Assembly (NCBI GenBank): GCA_949283655.1
Contig: CASDTH010000042.1
Coordinates: 1 to 64,000, forward strand
DNA from: an uncultured bacterium
GTDB taxonomy: Bacteria > Bacillota > Clostridia > Oscillospirales > Acutalibacteraceae
Length of the DNA stretch: 64,000 nt
Reading direction: 5' to 3'
Shown here: positions 15,681 through 23,643 of the stretch, piece after piece
How the letters are laid out: every line of letters starts with the position of its first letter
Numbering within the stretch: position 1 is the first letter of the stretch
Made by a program: the position numbers and the translations under genes
Notes under the pieces: generated by a model
What the model saw: the letters and a program-made list of their open reading frames with translations, nothing else
What the model was told of the DNA's origin: nothing
The model's database searches: none

Positions 15681-16491
15681 AGCTACTTGTTTCACCGGAA
15701 GCACCGCTAAATCCACAGGAGGCTAACTGTTCTTCCGGCAGATAACAGGTGCGGCGCTCCTTTTTTACAAGTTCTTTCACAAATTCCGTTGCGGGACTAC
15801 GGAGCAGATCTTCCGGCTTTGCGAACTGCTCAATTTTACCGTTGTTCATAACAAGCACCTTTGTACCGAGCTTCAGCGCTTCAGAAATATCGTGGGTAAC
15901 GAACAACACGGTAATGCCTGTCTGTTCGTGAATCCGTTTCATTTCTGTCTGAAGTTGTCCACGTGTGATCTCATCTACCGCACCGAACGGCTCATCCATC
16001 AACAGAATATCGGGGGATGCCGCTAAAGCACGGGCAATACCAACCCTTTGCTGCTGACCGCCCGAAAGTTCGGACGGATAACGGTGCTTCAAATCTTCTG
16101 AAAGCCCCACAATTTTCATCCATTTGGACACAGCGCTTTTTGTTTTCTCTTTATCCCGCTTGTTCAGTAAGTTCGGAACATACGAGATGTTTTGTTCTAC
16201 CGTCATATGGGGAAACAACACGCTTCCCTGAATGGCATAACCGATATTTCTGCGAAGCTGCGTCTGATTTTTATTGCGGATATTTTCACCGTCAACAAAG
16301 ATATCCCCTGAAGTCGGCTGAATCAAACCGTTTACCATTTTGAGAGCGGTCGTTTTCCCGCAGCCCGATGAGCCGATAATTGTTACAAATTCGCCTTTTT
16401 CTATGGAAAGGTTAAATCCTTCCATTACCACTTTTTCACCGTATGCTTTTTTGAGATTTTTAAATTCAATCGCTGTTTTCATTTGTTCCAC
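15667..16491 (-). CDS. OpuC/ProV-like osmoprotectant ABC transporter ATPase
   Basis: A 274-residue ABC ATPase that would power uptake with the permease encoded just upstream. Walker A is GSSGCGKTT (near residues 40-48), followed by a Q loop (AIQGSVLF), the signature LSGGQQQRVGIARA, Walker B LLMDEPFGAVD and the switch His in FVTHD. The sequence is closest in feel to the glycine betaine/carnitine/choline importers. Unlike OpuCA or ProV it lacks C-terminal CBS domains, ending instead in a short 30-residue Cys-containing tail. Its start is 1 base after the permease stop. Confidence 0.9.
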   Translation of the reverse strand: MEQMKTAIEFKNLKKAYGEKVVMEGFNLSIEKGEFVTIIGSSGCGKTTALKMVNGLIQPTSGDIFVDGENIRNKNQTQLRRNIGYAIQGSVLFPHMTVEQNISYVPNLLNKRDKEKTKSAVSKWMKIVGLSEDLKHRYPSELSGGQQQRVGIARALAASPDILLMDEPFGAVDEITRGQLQTEMKRIHEQTGITVLFVTHDISEALKLGTKVLVMNNGKIEQFAKPEDLLRSPATEFVKELVKKERRTCYLPEEQLASCGFSGASGETSSYDAK

Positions 16492-16492
16492 C

Positions 16493-18031
16493 TCATTGTA
16501 AAAGATCGTGACTGCTAAGGTATTCTTCCGCTACATCTCTCGGCTCTTTATTTTCTGTTTCAACGGCATAATTCATTGCCGCCATATCGCTGTCCGTAAT
16601 CAATCCGTTCAGCTTTTCAAACACGGCCTCCAGCTCCGGATATTTCTCAAGCACTTCTGCACGGATGACATTTCCGCAAATATAGGAAGGATAAAAATGC
16701 TTGTCATCTTCCAAAACGACCACATCGGATGCGGACAGCTGTCCATCCGTGGTAAAGATTACCATCACATCAATTTTCTCCTGATTGATTGCCTGATATT
16801 TAAGTCCGATGTCTAAATCCATCGTTTTGCCGAAACGCAATCCGTAGGTTTCGCAGAGAGCATCGTACCCGTCCTCACGCTCAAAGAAATCATATTCTGC
16901 ACCAAAGGTGAGGTCGCCTGCTACAGCTTTCAGATCGGAATAGGTTTTCAGGTTATATTTTTCCGCAATTTCACGGCGAACAACTAAGCCATACGTATTG
17001 TTAAAGCCGTACATTCCAACCCAATCCATATCATAGCGCTCACTGTATTCATCTTCCAATTCACTGAATAAATCTTCGGTATATAAACCGTCGTGTTTGA
17101 GTACCATATTCCAGCCTGTACCCGTGTATTCGGGATAAAGATCAAACTCTCCGCTCTCCATAGCGGGTTGGATATTGGATGTTCCGCCGCCAACGCCCTG
17201 CGTCAGCTCCACATTCAAATCCGTATCCTGCTCAATCAGAATGTCCAACATTTCACCGAGGACATATTGCTCGGTCATCGGCTTTGTGGCAATATGAATG
17301 GTGTCTTTCTGCTGTGTGTTAATCAGGACGCCTCCCGCAATGCTCAAACAAAGGATAACCGCAACAACAGCCATAATCTTATTGGTTTTCTTCTGCTTAA
17401 CGCTGTGTTTGCTCATTCGTTTTTCGATGAATCCAAGAACAAAATCCATTACAAGGGCAAGAAGCGCAATCAACAAGCTACCGGCCATTGTCATTGCCGC
17501 ATTATTTGTCGTGATACCCCGGTAAATCGCAACGCCCAAGCCGCCAGCACCGATAAAAGAGGCGATACCGGCCAGGGCAATCGTCATCGTCACCATATTG
17601 CGAATTCCCGACATAATTACGGGCATTGCAAGCGGGAGCTTTATCTTAAACAAAATCTGCGCTCTTGTGCTTCCCATACCCTTCGCCGCTTTCAAAACAG
17701 CAGGATCAACATTGGTGATACCTGTATGGGTATTTCGCACCATAGGCAGAAGTGCATAAACAGTCAGCGCAATGATCGCCGTTGCATTTCCCACTCCTGA
17801 AAAGGGAATCAAAAAGCCGAGCATAGAAATCGACGGTATCGTATATAAAAAATTGATAACACCCAAAGTCGGTTTTGCAGCTTTTTGAAATTCACTGATT
17901 AGAATTCCTGCAAGTCCACCAAGCAATATGGCAATTAAAATGGAAACCATCGATATTTCTATATGCTCCAGCAACAGTTCCAGGAAAAAATCGGTTCTGT
18001 CCATAAAAATAGACCACATATCTTTTAACAT
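16493..18031 (-). CDS. OpuC-like permease fused to substrate-binding protein
   Basis: A 512-residue transporter combining the membrane permease (about residues 1-210, five to six helices, with the EAA-like loop AAKGMGSTRAQILFKIKLPLA) and a glycine-betaine-type binding domain (OpuAC, about 240-512). A membrane helix near 218-238 links them, so the binding domain faces outside. Such fusions are known in Firmicute betaine/choline systems. The ligand is likely a quaternary amine or related osmolyte, but this is inferred. The gene begins 2 bases after the PNPOx-like gene and is separated from the ATPase by 1 base. Confidence 0.9.
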   Translation of the reverse strand: MLKDMWSIFMDRTDFFLELLLEHIEISMVSILIAILLGGLAGILISEFQKAAKPTLGVINFLYTIPSISMLGFLIPFSGVGNATAIIALTVYALLPMVRNTHTGITNVDPAVLKAAKGMGSTRAQILFKIKLPLAMPVIMSGIRNMVTMTIALAGIASFIGAGGLGVAIYRGITTNNAAMTMAGSLLIALLALVMDFVLGFIEKRMSKHSVKQKKTNKIMAVVAVILCLSIAGGVLINTQQKDTIHIATKPMTEQYVLGEMLDILIEQDTDLNVELTQGVGGGTSNIQPAMESGEFDLYPEYTGTGWNMVLKHDGLYTEDLFSELEDEYSERYDMDWVGMYGFNNTYGLVVRREIAEKYNLKTYSDLKAVAGDLTFGAEYDFFEREDGYDALCETYGLRFGKTMDLDIGLKYQAINQEKIDVMVIFTTDGQLSASDVVVLEDDKHFYPSYICGNVIRAEVLEKYPELEAVFEKLNGLITDSDMAAMNYAVETENKEPRDVAEEYLSSHDLLQ

Positions 18032-18033
18032 TT

Positions 18034-18645
18034 TTACACGCTCCTTCTTTTAATTGCCTTTACGGGGCAGTTTTCAAAGCACAAGCCGCAATGCAGGCAG
18101 TGGTTTTGATTGATTTCATACGGCTTCCCTGCACGTATACATTGCTGAGGGCAGATCTTTTTGCATTTTCCACATCCTATGCAGGAAGCGGAAATTTCAA
18201 ACCCTTTTTTCTGGTCTTTATTCTTTCCGATTGTAAAAGTTTGCCGGTTGATCGGCTCTTTGCTTAAATCAAAAAATTCGATATTTGCGTTTGCAATGCA
18301 AAACGGTTCCAATATGTAACGGCTTTCATTCGGATAAACGCTGTTCATACTGGGATTTTCTTTGAAAATACGATCAATCCAATATTTTTGCTCCGTCAGT
18401 TTTTCGGCAGTTCCCGACAATCTGACCATTTGAAAATCTTGATTCACGGCAGTAACGGCAATGTGATTGTCGCGCATTAGCTGTGCGTAAAAATCTTTTC
18501 CCCGTGCCGTGCAGAAATACATTTTTTCATTTTCTGCAAGCATAACATCTATGATTCGTACCTGCGGCACTCCTTTTTCATCAACGGTTGCAAATGCCGC
18601 GTCTTTCACATCTCTCAAAATCTGCAAACAATTCTGTGCGTTCAT
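18034..18645 (-). CDS. PNPOx-like flavin-binding protein fused to 2x[4Fe-4S] ferredoxin
   Basis: A 203-residue predicted redox protein. The N-terminal 135 residues form a split-barrel pyridoxamine-phosphate-oxidase-like domain (AAFATVDEKGVPQVRIIDV start), normally binding FMN or a related flavin. The C-terminal 60 residues carry two [4Fe-4S] motifs, CIGCGKCKKICPQQC and CLHCGLCFENCP. It probably moves electrons between ferredoxin clusters and flavin. One base separates it from the ferredoxin-nitroreductase gene and 2 bases from the permease gene, so all belong to one transcript. Confidence 0.85.
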   Translation of the reverse strand: MNAQNCLQILRDVKDAAFATVDEKGVPQVRIIDVMLAENEKMYFCTARGKDFYAQLMRDNHIAVTAVNQDFQMVRLSGTAEKLTEQKYWIDRIFKENPSMNSVYPNESRYILEPFCIANANIEFFDLSKEPINRQTFTIGKNKDQKKGFEISASCIGCGKCKKICPQQCIRAGKPYEINQNHCLHCGLCFENCPVKAIKRRSV

Positions 18646-18646
18646 T

Positions 18647-19525
18647 TTATCCCTCCTGAAAATGCAGCCGATGGATACGGCTTTGCTCTATTTTTCTTTG
18701 CGCGCCTCTTGCATATTGGATTTCGGGATAACCGAAACCAATCATCATCCCAATGTAATGGTTATCCGGAATATTCAGCATCGCCTTAATGTCCGGCATT
18801 TGCTCCAACGCACCGAGAGGAAATGTCAGCATGACAGCTCCAAGGCCACGGGAAGCGCAAAGCAGTTCAAAATATGTTCCGGCAATCACCACATCTTGTA
18901 TAGGCTCGCCGTGCCCCAATGGTGCGTGAGGGATTAAAATATGCGGCGCTCCACAGAAAAGCATATCGGGGCGAACTGTCTTTTCCCATCGTTTCATATC
19001 CTCATATGCTTCTTTACCAAATCCCTTTGGATAGATACCTTGCGCCGCCAATTCTTCCATTCGGGAATAGGCAATCTGACGAAAGTGATTCATCTGCTCC
19101 TTATCGTCAATCAGTGTGAATTCTACCTGCTGCTTATTGCCGCCGTTTGGGGCGTCTGCCAGACGACCCAGCATATCATCTATCATAAAAGCGTCAACAT
19201 TTTTGTCCTTATATCTGCGGCAGGAATGTCTGCCTGCAATTAGGGAATCCAATGTCGGCGCTGCAACCTTATAATCAGCAACAGGCAGGCTGCTTTCCGG
19301 CTTATGACCGAAAATAGAAACAGCGCCTGTCGGACAGACGGCAAGACAATGCTCACATTTCCAACATCCGTTCCACCCGAATTCTTTAAAATCTGCAATC
19401 TCCGCCTTTTTCTCCTGAGTCAAAGAGAGAATCCCGCCGGGGCAGACCTTCACGCATTTTCCGCAGCCTACACATTTTTTTATATCAACAACAAAATTTG
19501 CCCGATTCACAATTTGTACCTCCAT
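18647..19525 (-). CDS. Ferredoxin-nitroreductase fusion protein
   Basis: A 292-residue flavoprotein. The N-terminus has two [4Fe-4S] motifs (CVGCGKCVKVCPGG near residue 18-31 and CWKCEHCLAVCPTGA near 55-69). A nitroreductase-fold FMN domain follows (about 85-280) with the typical RHSCRRYKDK start and GAVMLTFPLG segment. Such proteins are thought to use reduced ferredoxin or NAD(P)H to reduce nitro or quinone compounds; the physiological substrate is unknown. It is the first gene of the sirtuin operon, with a promoter at 19543-19571 and GGAGGTA before the ATG. Confidence 0.87.
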   Translation of the reverse strand: MEVQIVNRANFVVDIKKCVGCGKCVKVCPGGILSLTQEKKAEIADFKEFGWNGCWKCEHCLAVCPTGAVSIFGHKPESSLPVADYKVAAPTLDSLIAGRHSCRRYKDKNVDAFMIDDMLGRLADAPNGGNKQQVEFTLIDDKEQMNHFRQIAYSRMEELAAQGIYPKGFGKEAYEDMKRWEKTVRPDMLFCGAPHILIPHAPLGHGEPIQDVVIAGTYFELLCASRGLGAVMLTFPLGALEQMPDIKAMLNIPDNHYIGMMIGFGYPEIQYARGAQRKIEQSRIHRLHFQEG

Positions 19526-19542
19526 TCTTCACTTGTGACACC

Positions 19543-19571
19543 ATTGTACTGGCTATTTTTTCACCCTACAA
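19543..19571 (-). promoter_or_regulatory. Promoter of the nitroreductase-sirtuin operon
   Basis: On the minus strand, TTGTAG and TACAAT are 17 bases apart. GTACT (19546-19550) and AGTAC (19571-19575) lie at its two edges as inverted pentamers and could be contacted by the divergent HxlR regulator. Confidence 0.65.
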
Positions 19572-19627
19572 GTACGCACTTTTTTATAACACAGTTACCT
19601 TTTTGTGACTTTTGCGTTGTTATGGCG

Positions 19628-19637
19628 ATTACGTAAT
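19628..19637. promoter_or_regulatory. Candidate HxlR operator palindrome
   Basis: ATTACGTAAT is a perfect 10-base palindrome in the shared intergenic region, 30 bases upstream of the hxlR -35 box. HxlR regulators usually bind short palindromes in front of divergent target genes. Its role here is inferred from position only. Confidence 0.35.
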
Positions 19638-19667
19638 TAAAATTTTTTTCATCCTTATACATCACAC

Positions 19668-19696
19668 TTGATTTTATGAGCATATAGCACTATAAT
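19668..19696 (+). promoter_or_regulatory. Promoter of the hxlR gene
   Basis: TTGATT (19668-19673) and TATAAT (19691-19696) with a 17-base spacer. Confidence 0.8.
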
Positions 19697-19746
19697 TTAG
19701 ATGTAATATTGAAATATGAACGAATGGGAATTGGGGAGGTAAAAAT

Positions 19747-20073
19747 ATGCTGACAAAAGAAGAACTGCCCGCTTGCCCTGTTGCAACAACCGTGCAAATG
19801 GTGGGAAGTAAATGGAAACTTTTGATTTTAAGAAATCTCCTTGTACGCCCGTGGCGTTTTAATGAATTGAGAAAAAATTTAGAGGGAATTAGTCAAAAGG
19901 TACTGACTGACAGTTTGCGTTCCATGGAGGAAGACGGTATCATTACCCGGACGGTTTATCCCGAAGTTCCTCCGAGAGTGGAATATTCCCTCACCGAGCT
20001 TGGCAAAAGCCTCAAGCCAATTCTGGATGCCATGCAAAATTGGGGCGAACGGTATCAAAATTCCATAAGCTAA
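19747..20073 (+). CDS. HxlR-family transcriptional regulator
   Basis: A 108-residue winged-helix DNA-binding protein. It carries the family hallmark of an N-terminal Cys (ACPV, residue about 10) before MVGSKWKLLILRNLL, then RFNELRKNLEGISQKVLTDSLR and the VPPRVEYSLTELG wing. In characterised members this Cys senses electrophiles or disulfide stress. GGGGAGG lies before the ATG. It is divergent from the nitroreductase-sirtuin operon and is its most likely regulator, pointing to redox or electrophile induction. A strong terminator closes the gene. Confidence 0.88.
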   Translation: MLTKEELPACPVATTVQMVGSKWKLLILRNLLVRPWRFNELRKNLEGISQKVLTDSLRSMEEDGIITRTVYPEVPPRVEYSLTELGKSLKPILDAMQNWGERYQNSIS

Positions 20074-20107
20074 AAGAAACCCTGGTATTCCCTTATAAAA
20101 CGAGGGA

Positions 20108-20158
20108 TGCCCCAATCGTTTTGCAGGAGATTCTGCAAAACGATTGGGGCACTGTTTT
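20108..20158 (+). terminator. Terminator after hxlR
   Basis: TGCCCCAATCGTTTTGCA (20108-20125) and its perfect complement (20134-20151) form an 18-bp stem with an 8-base loop, followed by CTGTTTTT. No gene is evident from here to 20334; the minus strand has short open fragments only. Confidence 0.95.
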
Positions 20159-20334
20159 TCAGGATAGGATCCCTGACCTCATCCGTTTGTTCATTCGCAA
20201 TAGCAATTTTAGCTCCAGCTGTTTGCGCGCCCTCCTCTGCTCAACAGAGTATCCAAAGATGGCTTTTCGCTTTTGACCAAACAAAAGGCTATTTTTCTCC
20301 GTCTGGCGCACTCGCAGCTTGATCTGGCACAAAA

Positions 20335-20679
20335 TCACTTTTGCGCCACAAAGAAAAACCTGCGGAAGCCAAGGAGCGCCCCTCCGTTTTTTCTAACCGG
20401 ATAGCGTTCCTTTGCCCGATCCACAATTTCCTTTTCAAATTCTATTCCACGCTTTTCTCCAAGATGTGCAAGGTCAGGGCGCAGCCTGCTCCCCTTTGCC
20501 CACTCTAACAAAGCCCGATGCTCGGGGAGCAGATGATAATATTTTGTTTCTCAAATGTCAAAAGAGGACGAGCAGCTGGATAAAATATCAAAATAAGCAG
20601 AAGGCGTAAGCGTTTCGTTGGGCGGCAGCACAACCGCCTGAAGCCTCCACTTAGGATCTGCAGCAAAATATACTTTCAT
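20335..20679 (-). pseudogene. C-terminal remnant of a Tam-like methyltransferase, Trp-to-stop
   Basis: Read on the minus strand, a single frame from 20679 to the stop at 20335 encodes the C-terminal half of a trans-aconitate methyltransferase homologue: LTPSAYFDILSS, then KYYHLLPEHRALLEW, LRPDLAHL and the end RRFFFVAQK. It aligns block by block with residues about 150-256 of the intact protein at 11663-12433. One in-frame TGA (20551-20553) stands exactly where the intact copy has Trp in TMWETIYYH, so the change is TGG to TGA. The N-terminal SAM-binding half is missing; sequence upstream of 20679 shows no further homology. It is a different family member rather than a recent copy, as many residues differ. 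Confidence 0.85.
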
Positions 20680-20753
20680 GTTTTTCTTCCTTCCCCGTCC
20701 TCCACGCCAACCCGGAAGATTGCAGCATTTTTCAAATTGGGAAATGAATCTCT

Positions 20754-21503
20754 CTACGATTCAAGAATCCTCTTTAAACGGGCAGTATCCAGCAAATTGA
20801 CGGTTTCAAACCTCCCATTGTAAAATACGGCCCAGTTATTGAATATGCAGGGCAGAGACTTTGCCTTCTGTAACGTATCCACCCGGATAAAGGCGGCGGG
20901 AATTTTATTTTCCTCACAATACTGCTGGATGGCTTCAATCCTACGAGGAATGAAGGGGCACTGCACATCGTAATAAATAGTCAACTCCTTTTGCGCAACC
21001 ATAAGGCTCTTTGCACTCGGTGCAAACTGCGGCATGGTTCCATCAAACGACAGTGCGAGCAGCTCATAACCGTTATCGGTACGGTCCGCCACAGTAAAGC
21101 CAAACTTTTTGGCAAAGGCTTGGTCAGAAAGCCATGCCTTTTGTTTATCGGCCCCCAGCATACAAACGCCGGCTTTCCCCTTTGCCTGGGCATCCTCCAA
21201 GCAATATTCCATCAACGCCCGGCCATATCCCCTGCCCTTGTGGGGGCCCGAAACCCACAGGCAATAGATATAATAATAATTCTCTCCAATAATTGGCGTC
21301 CATGCAGTTTCCAGCGGCGCATATTCGATGAAAACCGTAGCCTTATCGTTCAGCTTGCGAAGGACATGTCCTTCCTTCAGCCTTTCGGACAACCACTTCC
21401 GTTTCGCTTCCACACCGGGATGAAGCTTTTTGCTGCGTATGATACAGCATAAATGCTCCTCTTCAAGGTTTTCTTCTGTTAAATTGATAAACTCCGCTTT
21501 CAC
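20754..21503 (-). CDS. YoaP-like GNAT acetyltransferase with C-terminal thioredoxin-like domain
   Basis: A 249-residue two-domain protein. The N-terminal GNAT domain (1-145) contains WVSGPHKGRGYGRALMEYC, with the acetyl-CoA loop. The C-terminal domain (about 165-249) begins YYDVQCPFIPRRIEAI, resembling the YoaP-like thioredoxin-related domain found after GNAT in this family. The start is GTG at 21503, after AGGAGGGG. Substrate unknown. It lies between degraded genes but is itself intact. Confidence 0.8.
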   Translation of the reverse strand: MKAEFINLTEENLEEEHLCCIIRSKKLHPGVEAKRKWLSERLKEGHVLRKLNDKATVFIEYAPLETAWTPIIGENYYYIYCLWVSGPHKGRGYGRALMEYCLEDAQAKGKAGVCMLGADKQKAWLSDQAFAKKFGFTVADRTDNGYELLALSFDGTMPQFAPSAKSLMVAQKELTIYYDVQCPFIPRRIEAIQQYCEENKIPAAFIRVDTLQKAKSLPCIFNNWAVFYNGRFETVNLLDTARLKRILES

Positions 21504-21682
21504 CCCGTTTGCCCCTCCTCTCTTTGCATATCAACTGTTTTCACGCAATGTTCACAGCGCTATTTTATCAAATGACTAGCCCGTTTTCTATCGGATTTTA
21601 AGCATCTATATCCCAAATGCAGTGGCCAATCCATCAAAACAAAAAATAGCTATCGCCTTCCCTCCCCACAATAGGAAGCGTT

Positions 21683-22159
21683 TCAATCAATTTTATCTCC
21701 TGCTTTGGAAAGTGGCCTTTCTACGGAGATATCTCCATTATCGTTGATTTTTGTATGCATAAACAAATTAATCGGTGTAATCATAGCCCGCTGTTCTCCA
21801 AGGGCACGGTTAATATTATCAAGGCAATTGGGATGCCTAGCTCCATTATGATAGAAAAAATCGTACATTTCCGGCCGGCAACATGGGTGCAATAAATCAT
21901 GCTCCCCAACGTCGTCAGAGAGGATTTCTAACATAGGATGGTATAAATTTGTGTAAATAAGATCTCCGATGTTTAACTTGAATGATTCATTGCAATCAAT
22001 CGTCACGCCGGTCGAAAGGAATTCCTGTGGATTGTCAGTCACTTCTGCAAAAAAATCAACGACTTGACCTCCATCCACATCAATGACCGTAATACGATGG
22101 CCCCGCTTAACTTCCACCTTCATTCCTGAGCACGCTGGTATTACATATTCTTCACTCAT
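21683..22159 (-). CDS. DUF1989 (urea carboxylase-associated) protein, C-terminally short
   Basis: A 158-residue protein of the DUF1989 family, associated with urea carboxylase or urea-amidolyase systems. Recognisable segments are VIPACSGMKVEVKRGHRITV, then DVDGGQVVDFFA and the LHPCCRPEMYDFF segment with Cys and His residues. Family members normally continue past the GD-x-I position into a further block ending in an ACNGG-type motif; here translation stops at AGDKID, so roughly 30-40 residues are missing. I found no frame that restores the end. ATG at 22159 follows GGGGGAG. No urea carboxylase genes are nearby. It may be a nonfunctional remnant. Confidence 0.7.
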   Translation of the reverse strand: MSEEYVIPACSGMKVEVKRGHRITVIDVDGGQVVDFFAEVTDNPQEFLSTGVTIDCNESFKLNIGDLIYTNLYHPMLEILSDDVGEHDLLHPCCRPEMYDFFYHNGARHPNCLDNINRALGEQRAMITPINLFMHTKINDNGDISVERPLSKAGDKID

Positions 22160-22394
22160 CAGACTCCCCCCTAAGCTCTTGATTCTACCAATCCTGCCGT
22201 TCAATTTAACATTTATATTAGTTACTCTCTAAGGGACCTGTATTTTCAAGTTTTTTGTTCGTTAAATGCTCAGCCCTTACGAGTCGAAACAAGGAAATTA
22301 ATTCATCTGAAATGTTAGATTACTTTTCGGTGGATAATAAGTTCTCAACAGCTGAAAGCGACATGCCCCCCTCGCGCAAACCTGCAATTTGTTC

Positions 22395-22991
22395 TCAGGA
22401 TATTTCGCTTTGGTGTTTGTTATACTCATCTTTTGTTAGCCTCCAATGATATTGCAGTTTACCCTTATGTGGTTGAGCAATTTCTTCTGTCGAAATTAGT
22501 GTAAACCCATTCTTTTCCTAGACACGCCTTGAACGAATATTATAATCTTCGCAAAAACAATGTAGAACATCTACATGCTCGCATTCAAAGGCGTATTTCA
22601 CCAACATTCCAACAAAAAGCGTTCCGATACCTTTCCCCCAATAGCTTTTTTCGCCAATCGACATATCAATTCTTCTTACATCGATACTATCTGCATACAT
22701 CTCTTTAATGTTAGGCAGATTCATTTTTTGCAGCCAGCATTCACCTATAATCTTTCCGTTTACCTCAACTATAAAGCAAAGGTTGTTTTGCGATATTTCT
22801 CCGTAAATTTGGCGAATTACCTCAGGAGGATAACTCTCAACGTCTTCTCCTTCTACCCAATATAACACCTCCGGATCGGAGTTCCATTTATACAGATATG
22901 GCAAGTGCTCGTCAGAAAGAGGACGCAATATAATCTTATACTCATCATTTCCACCATATAATATTGTATCATGTGATTTAATAATGCTCAT
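22395..22991 (-). pseudogene. GNAT acetyltransferase interrupted by Trp-to-amber
   Basis: The minus-strand frame starts at ATG 22991 (AAAGGAG upstream). It encodes a GNAT enzyme resembling aminoglycoside 6'-N-acetyltransferase-type or ribosomal-protein-type acetyltransferases, with ILRPLSDEHLPYLYKWNSD and SIGEKSYWGKGIG. It stops at TAG (22518-22520) after NIRSRRV. The same frame continues for 40 codons after the stop (EKNGFTLISTEEI and WRLTKDEYNKH) to TGA at 22395. In this family the position after RSRRV is normally Trp in VWEKNGF, so TGG has become TAG. The truncated product would have 157 residues and lack the last strands of the acetyl-CoA fold. Confidence 0.8.
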
Positions 22992-23643
22992 ATATTTATG
23001 CTCCTTTTTGCTGAGGATTGCTTCCCTTGTATTTGCCCTTATTAGGTGCAAGGCCACCTGTGACTTCTGGCGCAATCATATAAAGGGATAAGGAGGACAC
23101 ATTGCGATAAATCCTTTATTTTCAAAGCTGTTGGAGGATTTTAATACAACCATATAACGGGTGATAACTGGCTAAGATATTAATGAATTCAAATGAGGGT
23201 TTTTAAATTAGTATATCACAGAACCAATTGCAAATCTATCCCTCTTTTCTCCCCATCCGAAAGAACGCCGGGGCCGTTTGCGGCCTCTCTCCGCCTGTTC
23301 CCTCTGCTTGTCGGCCTCCACAGCCGCCCTTCACCTCCTGTTCCGGCCAAAGGCCCGAATCCGCTCATAATCGGCGGAGAGCCGCCGTAAGGACTTGTTC
23401 TTCATTTGACCTTTTACTTTTCGCCCTGAGGGCACAAAAAAAACAGCAAAGCATCACGCTGCAATGCTTTGCTGGTTTTATTATCTTATTCCCACTCGCT
23501 CCTGTCAGAAGTTTTCTAAACAGATTTGCTTATGGGTTTTAGCTTAGAGTATTGGCATTATTTCCATTATTCAGATAGTAGCGGCTATCTGATTTTTTGT
23601 TGCTATGCTGTTGCCACAATATGCTACACTCAGAACACATTTA
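22992..23643. other. Gene-poor stretch with a GC-rich coding relic
   Basis: There is no convincing gene. The first part is AT-rich. From about 23254 to 23395 there is a sharply more GC-rich block. On the minus strand it holds a short charged reading frame (RAAVEADKQREQAERGRK), broken by a stop, which resembles the coiled charged tails of mobilisation proteins. The similarity is too weak to name. The terminator at 23439-23480 closes the nuclease gene. Confidence 0.4.
23439..23480 (-). terminator. Terminator of the nuclease gene
   Basis: AGCAAAGCAT and ATGCTTTGCT (23445-23454 and 23464-23473) form a 10-bp stem. On the minus strand it is followed by eight T, on the plus strand by GGTTTTATT, so it may work in both directions. 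Confidence 0.85.

Noticed and set aside
20412..20609. Small plus-strand open frame between hxlR and the YoaP-like gene
   Set aside because: The minus strand at the same place reads as a methyltransferase remnant, and the plus frame has no ribosome binding site.
20551..22520. Reading the two in-frame stops at conserved Trp positions as evidence of a changed genetic code
   Set aside because: TGA and TAG end many intact genes in the window (for example TGA at the end of the macrodomain gene), and two different stop codons are involved, so decay is simpler.
23439..23480. CRISPR or short tandem repeat in the gene-poor stretch
   Set aside because: The inverted sequence is a single hairpin with a T tract, which is a terminator; no direct repeats with regular spacers are present anywhere in the window.
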